Below, piece after piece: positions 37,342 through 45,240 of a stretch of DNA of 64,000 bases. Numbering within the stretch: the stretch's first letter is position 1; every line of letters begins with the position of its first letter. The DNA is from REEB95 sp963785735 (GTDB lineage: Bacteria; Pseudomonadota; Alphaproteobacteria; ATCC43930; CGMCC-115725), in NCBI GenBank assembly GCA_963785735.1, contig CAWAWJ010000001.1:682001-746000 (forward strand), in the 5' to 3' direction. The position numbers and the translations under genes are program-made. The notes under the pieces are model-generated. The model saw nothing but the letters and a program-made list of their open reading frames with translations. It was not told the origin of the DNA and ran no database searches.

Positions 37342-38980
37342 AAAGCGCGTCCTTGAACGGGGCCAAACCCACCCGGCGGTAGGTTTCGGGGAAACGCTCG
37401 TCGCCGTGGCGCAATTGCAGATAGGCGTCGACCAGCCGGTCGACCGCTTGGGGCACGTCCTTCGCCGCCACCGCCGGGCCGGCCACGGCGCCGATGGCGG
37501 CGTGCTCGTCGTCGCTGCCGCCGATGGTGATCTGGTAGAACTCCTCGCCGTTCTTATCCAATCCCAGAATGCCGATATGGCCGACATGGTGGTGGCCGCA
37601 GGCGTTGATGCAGCCCGAAATCTTGATCGCGAGCTTGCCCACCGCCTCCTCGCGCGCGGCCAAACGCTCGCCCAGAACCTGGGCGATCGGGATGGAGCGC
37701 GCGGTGGCGAGGCCGCAATAATCGAGGCCGGGGCAGGCGATGATGTCGCTGGCAAGGCCGATATTGGCGCTGCCCAATCCGGCCTCAACGAGCCTGAGCC
37801 AGAGCCCGTGCAGCGCGGATTTTCGCACATGCGGCAGCACCAAGTTCTGCTCATGGGTGACGCGGATCTCGCCGAAGCTCAGTTCGTCGGCCAAGTCCGC
37901 GATCAATTCCATCTGGCTCGAACTGCAATCGCCCGGCGGGCGGCCCGGCGGCTTCAGCGAGATGGAAACGATGGCGTGGCCGGGCGCTTTATGCGTTTGG
38001 GTGTTGTTCTTGACCCAGCGCGCGAAGAGGGGCTCGGCGGAAACGAGGCGATCCAGGATGGCGCCGTCGCCCGATGCCTCCGCGTAAGGGGGCGGCGTAA
38101 ATTGCGCGCGGATGGCGCTGACCGCCGCCTCCGGCAATTCGAGCTTGTCCTTGGTCATGGCCGCGAATTCGGCCTCGACTTCCGCGCGCATCTTCTCGAT
38201 GCCGAGCGCATGCACCAGAATCTTGACCCGCGCCTTGAAGATGTTGTCGCGCCTGCCGTACTGGTTGTAGACGCGTAACGCCGCCTCGAGATAAGCGAGC
38301 AGATCCTGCCTCGGCAGGAATTCGCGCAACACCAATCCGAGATAAGGCGTGCGGCCGAGCCCGCCGCCGATCAGCACCTGGAACCCCACCTCGCCCTTCT
38401 CGTTGCGGCGGAGATAAAGGCCGAGATCGTGCATTTTCACGGCGGCGCGGTCGTGCTCTGGCGCGGACGAGACCGCGATCTTGAACTTCCTCGGCAGGAA
38501 GGAGAATTCCGGGTGCAGCGCCGACCATTGCCGGATGATCTCGCACCATGGGCGCGGGTCCTCGATCTCCTCCGCCGTCACGCCGGCGAAGGGGTCGGTG
38601 GTGATGTTGCGGAAGGAATTGCCGCTGGTTTGGATGCCGTGCATCTCGACCTTGGCCAGATCGCGGAGGAGGTCGGGCGTCTCCTCGAGCTTGATCCAGT
38701 TGTATTGGATGTTCTGCCTGGTGGTGAAATGGCCGTAGCCCTTGTCATAGCGCTTCGCCACATAAGCGAGCATGCGGAGCTGGTCCGCGCTGAGCGTGCC
38801 GTAGGGAATGGAGACCCGCAGCATATAGGCGTGGAGCTGGAGATAGAGCCCGTTCATCAGGCGCAACGGGCGGAACTCGTCCTCGGTCAGCTGGCCGGCA
38901 AGCCGCCGCGCCACTTGGCCGCGATATTGCGCCACGCGCTCGTCGAGAAACCGCCGGTCGAATTCGTCGTAACGGTACAT
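37328..38980 (-). CDS. cysI: Assimilatory sulfite reductase hemoprotein (or ferredoxin-type nitrite/sulfite reductase)
   Basis: 550 residues with the two-fold repeat of siroheme reductases. The siroheme/[4Fe-4S] cysteines are Cys416, Cys422, Cys457 and Cys461 in ACPGLDYCG and SGCINACGHHH. It reduces sulfite to sulfide in cysteine synthesis. The N-terminal MYRYDEFDRRFLDERVAQYR and the surrounding DUF2849/DUF934 genes mark the alphaproteobacterial CysI subgroup. Nitrite reductase (NirA) is the alternative, but no nitrate genes are nearby. Confidence 0.88.
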   Translation of the reverse strand: MYRYDEFDRRFLDERVAQYRGQVARRLAGQLTEDEFRPLRLMNGLYLQLHAYMLRVSIPYGTLSADQLRMLAYVAKRYDKGYGHFTTRQNIQYNWIKLEETPDLLRDLAKVEMHGIQTSGNSFRNITTDPFAGVTAEEIEDPRPWCEIIRQWSALHPEFSFLPRKFKIAVSSAPEHDRAAVKMHDLGLYLRRNEKGEVGFQVLIGGGLGRTPYLGLVLREFLPRQDLLAYLEAALRVYNQYGRRDNIFKARVKILVHALGIEKMRAEVEAEFAAMTKDKLELPEAAVSAIRAQFTPPPYAEASGDGAILDRLVSAEPLFARWVKNNTQTHKAPGHAIVSISLKPPGRPPGDCSSSQMELIADLADELSFGEIRVTHEQNLVLPHVRKSALHGLWLRLVEAGLGSANIGLASDIIACPGLDYCGLATARSIPIAQVLGERLAAREEAVGKLAIKISGCINACGHHHVGHIGILGLDKNGEEFYQITIGGSDDEHAAIGAVAGPAVAAKDVPQAVDRLVDAYLQLRHGDERFPETYRRVGLAPFKDALYAAG

Positions 38981-38981
38981 C

Positions 38982-39269
38982 TCACCCGCTCCCGAACGGC
39001 GTGGTGGGCCCGGTGGCGCGGATTTTTTCCCGCAAGGTGACCGGAACGACGCGCGATCCCTGGCGCACCGCTTCGATCAGCTCCGCGCCCACCGCGGGCA
39101 AGGGCTTTTCGCCCTTTTGGGCCTCGGCCAGCAACGCGTCGGCCGATGCCGCCTCGACCAGAATCGCGTCGTCGACCGCGGGCGACCATCTCCCGGATCC
39201 GGCGAAATAGACCGGCACGCCATCCCTAAGGCGGTTGCCGGTCACCAGTTTTTGCGCGTTCTCGGCCAT
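38982..39269 (-). CDS. DUF2849 family protein
   Basis: A 95-residue protein starting MAENAQKLVTGNRLRDG with VYFAGSGRWSPAVDDA, the DUF2849 fingerprint. The family is found almost only next to cysG and cysI. Its function is unknown; an accessory role in siroheme or electron delivery to CysI is a context inference. I chose the ATG at 39269 over a TTG 15 bases upstream. It ends one base before the cysI start. Confidence 0.8.
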   Translation of the reverse strand: MAENAQKLVTGNRLRDGVPVYFAGSGRWSPAVDDAILVEAASADALLAEAQKGEKPLPAVGAELIEAVRQGSRVVPVTLREKIRATGPTTPFGSG

Positions 39270-39286
39270 GGTTCCGCTGGGCAAGG

Positions 39287-39943
39287 CTATTTGGGTTGCG
39301 CCGTGGTGCGCAGATAGGGCTTCAGCTTCTTGAAGCCGGGGAAGAGCTTCGCCGCCTCGTCGTCGGAGACCGCGCCGGTGATGATCACGTCCTGGCCCTG
39401 CTTCCAGTTGACCGGGGTCGCGACGCGGTGCTTCGCCGTCAATTGCAGGGAATCGATCACGCGCAGCACCTCGTCGAAATTCCGCCCCGTGGTCATCGGA
39501 TAGACCAGGATGAGCTTGATCTTCTTGTCCGGGCCGACGACGAAGACATTGCGCACCGTCAAATTGTCGGCCGGGGTGCGCTTCGAGGGATCGCCCGAAA
39601 CCTCGGCGGCCAGCATGCCGTAGAGCTTCGAGACCTTGAAATCGCTGTCGCCGATGATCGGGTAATTGGGCGCGGTGCCCTGGGTCTCCTTGATGTCGGC
39701 GGCCCAGCGCGCATGGTCCGTCACCGGATCGACCGACAATCCGATGATCTTGACGTTGCGCTTGTCGAATTCGGGCTTGATCTTCGCCATGTAGCCGAGC
39801 TCGGTGGTGCAGACCGGCGTGAAATCCTTGGGGTGCGAGAACAGCACGCCCCAGGACGAGCCGAGCCAGTCGTGGAATTTGATCTTGCCTTGGCTGGTTT
39901 CGGCCTCGAAATCGGGGGCGATGTCGTTGATGCGGAGGGACAT
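39287..39943 (-). CDS. 1-Cys peroxiredoxin (Prx6 subfamily)
   Basis: 218 residues. The peroxidatic Cys45 lies in PKDFTPVCTTE, no second Cys is present anywhere, and the C-terminal extension (VATPVNWKQGQDVIIT) defines the Prx6 group. It would reduce peroxides in the cytoplasm. The ATG at 39943 follows GAAGAGG. It interrupts the usual siroheme synthase-DUF2849 adjacency with gaps of only 17 and 29 bases, so it is probably in the same transcript as the sulfite-reduction genes. Confidence 0.92.
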   Translation of the reverse strand: MSLRINDIAPDFEAETSQGKIKFHDWLGSSWGVLFSHPKDFTPVCTTELGYMAKIKPEFDKRNVKIIGLSVDPVTDHARWAADIKETQGTAPNYPIIGDSDFKVSKLYGMLAAEVSGDPSKRTPADNLTVRNVFVVGPDKKIKLILVYPMTTGRNFDEVLRVIDSLQLTAKHRVATPVNWKQGQDVIITGAVSDDEAAKLFPGFKKLKPYLRTTAQPK

Positions 39944-39972
39944 GGGGGCCTCTTCGGGTTTGTTTCGGGTGT

Positions 39973-40608
39973 TCAGGCTTGGCGGGCGGGCGGGGTATGG
40001 CCGGCGCCGGTTTCGGGCGCCAGCGGCGCGCGCTTGGCTTCGCCTTCGAAGCCCAGCCAATTCCAGCCGCGCATCCATTCGCCGGTGCGCGATGCGACGA
40101 TGTCGGGTGCCACGCCCGCTTCCATCCAGCCGAGGCGCAAGCCGGAAATCTCTTCCAGCCGCCCGCGCCATTCCGGGCCGATCAGACGGCCGAGGTAATT
40201 GCGCAATTCAACCGCCAGTCCGGGCGCCTTGCCCGCCGTCGAGACCGCGATGGCGAGATCGCCCCGGCGCAATACCGCCGGCACATGAATATCGGTGACC
40301 CGTTTCGCGTCCTCGGCATGGACGATCTTGCCGGCTGCTTGCGCGCGTTTCGCCATCTCGTCGCGCCGGCCGGGCTCGAGACCGGCGATGAAGACAAGCT
40401 GCGCTTGCGCCAGCTCGGCATCCGAGGGGAGCCGCCGCGCCAGCCGCGCCCCGGCGGCGGCTTCGAGATCGCGTCCGGGCGCGGGCGAATAGACCGTGAG
40501 ATCGCGCGCACCGGCTTCGTCCAAAAGCCGGAGACGGCGCAGGCCGGAATCGCCCTCGCCAATGAGGGCAAGGCGCAAACGCGCCAGATCGAGAACCAGC
40601 GGGAGCAT
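39973..40608 (-). CDS. Precorrin-2 dehydrogenase/sirohydrochlorin ferrochelatase-type siroheme synthase
   Basis: 211 residues matching the N-terminal CysG (Met8p/SirC) module: a Rossmann region LALIGEGDSGLRRLRLLDEAG, then TDIHVPAVLRRGDLAIAVSTAGKAPGLA. The uroporphyrinogen methyltransferase half of CysG is absent, so that step must be encoded elsewhere. The dinucleotide motif is a variant (GEGDSG rather than GGGxVA), which is unusual. It heads the minus-strand cluster that supplies siroheme and sulfite reductase. Confidence 0.82.
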   Translation of the reverse strand: MLPLVLDLARLRLALIGEGDSGLRRLRLLDEAGARDLTVYSPAPGRDLEAAAGARLARRLPSDAELAQAQLVFIAGLEPGRRDEMAKRAQAAGKIVHAEDAKRVTDIHVPAVLRRGDLAIAVSTAGKAPGLAVELRNYLGRLIGPEWRGRLEEISGLRLGWMEAGVAPDIVASRTGEWMRGWNWLGFEGEAKRAPLAPETGAGHTPPARQA

Positions 40609-40637
40609 CGGGATTACCTCGTCGCCTTGATGCCCTC

Positions 40638-40715
40638 TATATAGTACATTTCACGTACCAGTAGCAGTCAATATTATTGAATAACAATATTTTATTGTAT
40701 AATATACCGAAGGCC
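40638..40715 (-). promoter_or_regulatory. AT-rich promoter/operator region of the sulfite-reduction cluster
   Basis: This stretch is sharply AT-rich against its surroundings. Read on the minus strand it has TTGACT (bases 40671-40666) and TACTAT (40646-40641), spaced 19 bases, a plausible if long-spaced sigma-70 promoter about 35 bases before the gene start. AATATT occurs twice ten bases apart, and GTAC flanks ATTTCAC within the promoter, so a repressor or activator could bind here. Confidence 0.45.
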
Positions 40716-40753
40716 ATCGGAATAGGCGATTTTTCACGGGCTGCGAGGGGCGG

Positions 40754-41080
40754 TTACTGGGCCGGAGCGGGGGGCGTGGCTGGCGGGCGCAACGCGATAC
40801 CCTGGCGCGCCATGTCGTCGACCACCTGCTTGGCCGGGGCATCGCCGGATTGCGCCAGTGCCGCGACGTCGCCGGCCAGCGAATTCACCTGGTCGCGCAG
40901 CTTGAGCACATCCGGCAACACCTGTTCCTGGTTTGCGTAGATCTGGGCCACGCTGCTGTGCTCGCGCCATAGCTGCACGAACTGGAACATCACGGCCAAG
41001 AAGAAGGCGAGCGCCAGCAGCGCGACCGCCGGCTCGATGCGCGGACCGCCATTATCGGGCCGTCCCAAATTCTCGCTCAT
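40754..41080 (-). CDS. Small single-span membrane protein, 108 residues
   Basis: Not recognised. A polar N-terminus of about 17 residues precedes one transmembrane helix (VALLALAFFLAVMFQFVQLW) and a helical, probably coiled-coil, domain (VLPDVLKLRDQVNSLAGDVAALA), then a Pro/Ala-rich end. The start overlaps the preceding gene stop by 4 bases, so the two are translationally coupled and probably work together. Confidence 0.6.
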   Translation of the reverse strand: MSENLGRPDNGGPRIEPAVALLALAFFLAVMFQFVQLWREHSSVAQIYANQEQVLPDVLKLRDQVNSLAGDVAALAQSGDAPAKQVVDDMARQGIALRPPATPPAPAQ

Positions 41081-41388
41081 TTGCCCCTCCCCGCCGGCGC
41101 CGGCATCGGCGCGGCTCCCGGCGCGGGCAAGCCATGCTTGGTCATCACGGCGATGAGCTGGGCGTCATGGCTGCTGGCGGCGGCGGCGGCCAGGCTATGC
41201 ACCAGAACCTCGCCGATCCGCTGGAATTCGACCCGGTTGGAGATCAATTGCTGGCGCTGGGCGACCTCTTCCTGGGCTCTCTGGTTGAAGCCGTTGAAGA
41301 CGGAGTTGGTCACCACCAGCACAAGCCCAAGCGCGGCCAAACCGGTCGCCGCCCAGCGCAATAAGCCGCTTTGCAATTGCAGGATCAT
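41077..41388 (-). CDS. Small single-span membrane protein, 103 residues
   Basis: Not recognised. One N-terminal transmembrane helix (GLLRWAATGLAALGLVLVV) is followed by a Gln/Glu-rich helix (AQEEVAQRQQLISNRVEFQ) and a Pro/Ala-rich tail. Its organisation mirrors that of the downstream 108-residue protein: helix, coiled-coil-like part, Pro/Ala tail. The ATGA overlap makes a two-gene operon of membrane-anchored coiled-coil proteins. Confidence 0.6.
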   Translation of the reverse strand: MILQLQSGLLRWAATGLAALGLVLVVTNSVFNGFNQRAQEEVAQRQQLISNRVEFQRIGEVLVHSLAAAAASSHDAQLIAVMTKHGLPAPGAAPMPAPAGRGK

Positions 41389-41565
41389 CTTGATTCCCTA
41401 AAGCCCCTAAAACCCCATCCCGGCGCGCACCATACGCGAACCCGCGCGCGGTGACAAACGCCGCGAAGCCGGCAAAAATAATGGAGCCTGCGGGCTCCCT
41501 TGGCAGGGCGCCGCCGCCGGGATTAGCTTGGGGCCGGTTAACCAAATCCGGGCGGGAGACCTCCC

Positions 41566-41979
41566 ATGCGCCATTGGCTGATGAAATCGGAGCCGTCCGC
41601 CTATTCCTGGGACGATCTGGTCCGCGACGGGCGGACGGCGTGGAGCGGCGTGCGTAATTACCAGGCGGCCAATAATTTGCGGGCGATGCAGGCCGGCGAC
41701 CGCGCCTTTTTCTATCATTCGAATGAGGGGCTGGCGATCATGGGCGTGGTCGAGATCGTGCGCGCGGCATACCCCGATCCCTCGGACAAGGCGGGCCGCT
41801 TCGTCATGGTGGATGTGATGCCGGTCGCGGCGGTCAATCATCCCGTTACCTTGGCCGCGATCAAGGCCAATCCCCGGCTCAAATCGCTCGCGCTCTTACG
41901 CCAATCGCGCCTGTCGGTGTCGCCGGTCGAATCCGGCGAATGGGCGATCCTGGCCGGGATGGCGGGACTAAAGACCTGA
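41566..41979 (+). CDS. EVE domain-containing protein
   Basis: A 137-residue EVE (PUA-like) domain protein, starting WLMKSEPSAYSWDDL with WSGVRNYQAANNLRAM and GDRAFFYHSN, all family signatures. EVE domains resemble YTH readers and bind modified nucleobases in DNA or RNA. The ribosome site GGGAG precedes the ATG at 41566. It overlaps almost directly (1 base gap) with a Rieske protein gene. Confidence 0.9.
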   Translation: MRHWLMKSEPSAYSWDDLVRDGRTAWSGVRNYQAANNLRAMQAGDRAFFYHSNEGLAIMGVVEIVRAAYPDPSDKAGRFVMVDVMPVAAVNHPVTLAAIKANPRLKSLALLRQSRLSVSPVESGEWAILAGMAGLKT

Positions 41980-41980
41980 C

Positions 41981-42322
41981 ATGGCCCGGCGCCTGTGCCG
42001 CGCGGACGAACTGGAAGACGGCGCCGCGCGCGGCTTTGTCTTCGGCGGCGGCACGGCCAGGATTTCGGTTTTCGTCCTGCGTCAGGGCGCCGATATCCGC
42101 GCCTATGTCAATGCCTGCCCGCATGAGGGCACGCCGCTCGAAATTTTTCCCGACCGGTTTTTCGATGCGCTGGGGCGGCATCTGATCTGCCGCACCCATG
42201 GCGCGCTGTTCCGCCCCGTGGACGGGTTCTGCGTCGCTGGACCCTGCGCCGGAAAAAGCCTCGCGCCCGCCTCCATCCATGTCGCGGATGGAACCGTCTG
42301 GCTCGCGGATCGGGACGATTAG
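41981..42322 (+). CDS. Rieske [2Fe-2S] domain protein
   Basis: 113 residues forming a stand-alone Rieske ferredoxin fold. The cluster ligands are Cys46-His48 in ACPHEG and Cys70-His73 in ICRTHGA. It could carry electrons for an oxygenase or reductase encoded elsewhere. It is one base from the EVE gene stop, so the two are co-transcribed; a functional link is not evident. Confidence 0.85.
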   Translation: MARRLCRADELEDGAARGFVFGGGTARISVFVLRQGADIRAYVNACPHEGTPLEIFPDRFFDALGRHLICRTHGALFRPVDGFCVAGPCAGKSLAPASIHVADGTVWLADRDD

Positions 42323-42323
42323 A

Positions 42324-43757
42324 TTAGAGGATCAGAGGACGCGGAAATTCAGGAACTGCCAGGGATCCTTGGCGATCGATCTCTTCGGGGAAGAGGCGGT
42401 TGCGGTCGACGAGCGGCGTCCAATCGCTGAACGCGCCCACCAGCTTGCCGAGATAGGGCTTGCAGATCGCGAGGATGCGCTCGAAATCCATCTCGTCCGG
42501 TTCGACGATGAAGGCGTTGGGATTTTCCATCGCCCAGATCGCCCCGGCCAGGCACGCCACCGTCACCTGCAAGGAGGTCGCGTTGTTGTGGGGCACGACG
42601 CGGCGCGCCTCGTCGATCGAAAGCCGCGAGCCGTACCAATAGGCGCCTTTCTTGTGTCCCATCAGCAGCACGCCCAGCTCGTCCATGCCGCCCGGCACGA
42701 TGTCGTCCATGATGAGGCGCACGTTTTTCTGCGGGTACCAGTTTCTGCCCCACAGCTCATGCACCGACAGCACCGCGGCGTCGCAGGGGTGATAGACGTA
42801 ATGCACGGTCGGGCGGTAGGCCGGCTTGCCGTTGGCGGCGACGGTGAAGTAGTCGGCGATCGATATCGCCTCGCTGTGGGTGACGAGGAAGCCGTGATAA
42901 GGCCCCTCATGCGGCGTCCAGGAGCGCATGCGCGTCGCCGCACCCGGCCGGGCCAGATATATGGCCGCGCCGCAGCCGAAATCATGCCGCCCGCCATCGG
43001 GCGGGAAATGCCGCTCATGGCTGCCCCAGCCGAGCTCGGCCGGCTGCATGCCCTCGGCGACGAAGCCCTCGATCGACCAGGTGTTGACGAATTCGCCCAC
43101 CGCCTTGGGCTTGGCCGGAACCTGGGTGTCGCGCTCGGCGATATGGATGACCTTGACGCCGAGATTGCGCGCAAGCTCGGCCCATTCGGCGCGGTTTTTG
43201 GGCTTGGCGGCGTTGTGCTTGGTTTCGTCGGCGATGTTGAGCAGCGCCTCCTTGACGAAATGCGAGACCAGCCCCGGATTGGCGCCATGGGTCAAAACCG
43301 CGGTCGGGCCACCCTTGTACTTGTTCCTGAGCTGGAGCACGTCCTCGCGCAGCTTGTAGTTGGAGCGCGCCGAGGGTGACAGCTTCGGATCGGTGTAGTG
43401 GCCGGGCCAGGGCTCGATGCAGGTGTCGAGATAGAACGCGCCCTTGCGGCGGCATAGCTCGATCAGATCGATGCTCGAGACATTGACCGAGACGTTCATC
43501 AGGAAATCGCCGGCGCCCAGCATCGGCTCGAGCACGGTGAGATAATTCGCGCTCGTCAGCGGCGTCTTCACGAACTTGACGCCCATCTCCTTCGCCAAGG
43601 ATCGGCCCGCGTCGTGCGCGGTGATGATGGTGATCTGACTCGGTTGCATGTCGATGTGGCGCAACAGCAAAGGCAGAACGCCTTGACCGATGCTGCCGAA
43701 GCCGACGATCACCATGCGGCCCGGAAAAACGATATGTTTTTTGTCGTGTAATGCCAT
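42324..43757 (-). CDS. hss: Homospermidine synthase
   Basis: A 477-residue saccharopine-dehydrogenase-like enzyme that makes sym-homospermidine from putrescine (and spermidine) with NAD. The Rossmann stretch is VIVGFGSIGQGVLPLLL; LDTCIEPWPGHYTD and LTHGANPGLVSHFVKEAL are characteristic of bacterial HSS. The ATG at 43757 gives the usual MALHDKKHIVFPG start; upstream residues are not conserved. It converges one base from the Rieske gene end. Homospermidine is a common polyamine in Alphaproteobacteria. Confidence 0.93.
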   Translation of the reverse strand: MALHDKKHIVFPGRMVIVGFGSIGQGVLPLLLRHIDMQPSQITIITAHDAGRSLAKEMGVKFVKTPLTSANYLTVLEPMLGAGDFLMNVSVNVSSIDLIELCRRKGAFYLDTCIEPWPGHYTDPKLSPSARSNYKLREDVLQLRNKYKGGPTAVLTHGANPGLVSHFVKEALLNIADETKHNAAKPKNRAEWAELARNLGVKVIHIAERDTQVPAKPKAVGEFVNTWSIEGFVAEGMQPAELGWGSHERHFPPDGGRHDFGCGAAIYLARPGAATRMRSWTPHEGPYHGFLVTHSEAISIADYFTVAANGKPAYRPTVHYVYHPCDAAVLSVHELWGRNWYPQKNVRLIMDDIVPGGMDELGVLLMGHKKGAYWYGSRLSIDEARRVVPHNNATSLQVTVACLAGAIWAMENPNAFIVEPDEMDFERILAICKPYLGKLVGAFSDWTPLVDRNRLFPEEIDRQGSLAVPEFPRPLIL

Positions 43758-43975
43758 GCGAATATTAAAAAGACGCAGAATGTCCTGCATTGTCAAGAGT
43801 AACGGCGCCGCGATGCGCCGCAATTCTTGACAAGCGCAAAATTTTTAGGGCGAAAAATCCGATTCGACTCGCCCCCGACTCGGGATGCGCGTGCGGCGAT
43901 TGGTCCGCGTGCCGGTTTTGCTTCGCCGTGCTTGCGCGAATACTGTGGACAAAATTCGCGCGCGGAAATCCCGTC

Positions 43976-44011
43976 AAAAAAATTCGAGCCGGCGAGGGGA
44001 CGCCGGCTCGA
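43976..44011 (-). terminator. Intrinsic terminator of the PEP-CTERM gene
   Basis: An 11-base perfect stem, TCGAGCCGGCG (43984-43994) with CGCCGGCTCGA (44001-44011), has a 6-base loop. On the minus strand it is followed by AATTTTTTT, so it is a strong Rho-independent terminator located 25 bases after the minus-strand stop at 44036. Confidence 0.88.
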
Positions 44012-44035
44012 AACGTCGGGTCTTGATCGTCTGGC

Positions 44036-44851
44036 TTAGAGCGCCAGCATCTTTGTCTTATTCCGGTAGTGGTAAGCCGCGAAACCGAGCAGGGCGATGC
44101 CGAGGAGCGGCAGGCCCGCGGGTTCGGGGATCGAGGACGCCGCCGTGAAGACGGTGCCCGACAGCGCGATATTGTCGATGAAGACCGCGGTGCTGTCGGG
44201 GTTGTAGAGCTCGATACCGACCGTGTCGCCAGCAAGCGCGGTAGCCTGCGCGCCGCTGAGGGTGAAGGTATAAGTCTCGGCGGCGAAGGTGCCGGGTGTG
44301 ATGGCCGCACCGAGGACAGTGCCCCCGGTTTCCAGATTAACGGGCAGGCCGGTGCCGAGAGCCAAGCCGCCATTCGCCAGAATCAGCGCCTCGCCGCCGG
44401 TGCCGAGGGTGGTGCCCAAGGCTGCGCCGAGCGACAGGTTCAAGGTGATGGTGCCGGCCGAGCCGCTGAAGGTCTGGCTGGTGTTCTGGGAAATGCTCGA
44501 AGGATTGCCGGCAGTGGCGCCCAAAGGCGTCAGCGTCCCGCCGATCGCGCCGACCTGGGGGGCCGACCAATTCGGGGTGGTGTTGAAATAGACGCCGGGG
44601 CTCGTGTAGTTGGGCGCGAGCGTGCCCGACGTGCCGGTCGTTCCGGCAAATCCGTTGATGGTCCAGCCCGGAACGGCGACCGTGCCGGTATTGGCGGTTA
44701 TGTATTGGTCGCTGTCGGGCGCGAGACCGACGCCGGCGTCGAAATTGGGATTATTCAGATTAACCACCGTCGCCGCCGCATCGTGCGCGGACAGCGCCAA
44801 GCCGGCGGCAAGGCCGCCTGCGGCGATCATGGAACGAATCATCGTATTCAT
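44036..44851 (-). CDS. PEP-CTERM sorting domain protein
   Basis: 271 residues. A signal peptide (IAAGGLAAGLALSAHDAAA) is followed by a Gly/Thr-rich beta-sandwich-like region with NPNFDAG and VPGWTING, reminiscent of carbohydrate-binding exported proteins. The C-terminus has the full sorting signal: IPEPAG, a hydrophobic helix (LLGIALLGFAAY) and a basic RNKTK end. Such proteins are processed by exosortase and usually linked to extracellular polysaccharide. No exosortase or polysaccharide genes are in the window. The start at 44851 has AGGAGA 7 bases upstream. Confidence 0.85.
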   Translation of the reverse strand: MNTMIRSMIAAGGLAAGLALSAHDAAATVVNLNNPNFDAGVGLAPDSDQYITANTGTVAVPGWTINGFAGTTGTSGTLAPNYTSPGVYFNTTPNWSAPQVGAIGGTLTPLGATAGNPSSISQNTSQTFSGSAGTITLNLSLGAALGTTLGTGGEALILANGGLALGTGLPVNLETGGTVLGAAITPGTFAAETYTFTLSGAQATALAGDTVGIELYNPDSTAVFIDNIALSGTVFTAASSIPEPAGLPLLGIALLGFAAYHYRNKTKMLAL

Positions 44852-44976
44852 CGTGCTTCTCCTATCGACCCTGACGGACCCTGGGAATGGCGATCTGTTG
44901 GGAATCGCTTCTCGGGGTAGTGTTGGCAGGATATGTATCGACAAGTTTTGGTAAATACAAACAAGTATTATGATTA

Positions 44977-45006
44977 ATTCTAAAATAATTGTCTGATTCT
45001 ATTCAA
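44977..45006 (-). promoter_or_regulatory. Candidate promoter of the PEP-CTERM gene
   Basis: On the minus strand TTGAAT (45006-45001) and TAGAAT (44982-44977; 5 of 6 matches to TATAAT) are 18 bases apart within an AT-rich patch. The predicted 5' leader is about 120 bases. Confidence 0.45.
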
Positions 45007-45138
45007 GTTAACCTTAATGGAACGAGAGATATGGTTAACGCCATCTCTTGGCCGATACTGTCGGCCGTCCTGATCTCGTCCGGCGATTTATCCTGCCAGC
45101 GGACCGGAAGCCGCGCGCCCGACGCCGCACGAATCGCT

Positions 45139-45170
45139 TTGACCTGTTTCTGGCATACCAGATACCATGG
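45139..45170 (+). promoter_or_regulatory. Candidate promoter and operator of the oxalate regulon
   Basis: TTGACC at 45139-45144 (5 of 6 matches) and TACCAT at 45163-45168 (4 of 6) are 18 bases apart, about 70 bases before gntR. ATACCA occurs twice with a 7-base period (45155 and 45162), and TGGCATACCA at 45151-45160 is an imperfect palindrome. GntR-type repressors often bind TGGTATACCA-like sites, so autoregulation at this site is a reasonable inference. Confidence 0.45.
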
Positions 45171-45240
45171 AACGAAATCGGCCCCGTAAGAGGGCGGCGC
45201 GCCAAAAGGCGCCCCAAAGCGTGTGAGGGAGGAGTTTCCG

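Larger units (their letters stand above)
44852..45240. other. Divergent regulatory region between PEP-CTERM gene and gntR
   Basis: 389 bases without a gene. The section 44930-45010 is conspicuously AT-rich. A minus-strand promoter and a plus-strand promoter with repeats are listed separately. Short ORFs crossing it lack ribosome sites. Confidence 0.6.

Noticed and set aside
41474..41498. GGAGCC-TGCG-GGCTCC hairpin with a T-rich minus-strand flank as a terminator
   Set aside because: It lies upstream, not downstream, of a minus-strand gene; an attenuator is possible but cannot be supported, so it is mentioned only with the small membrane protein pair.
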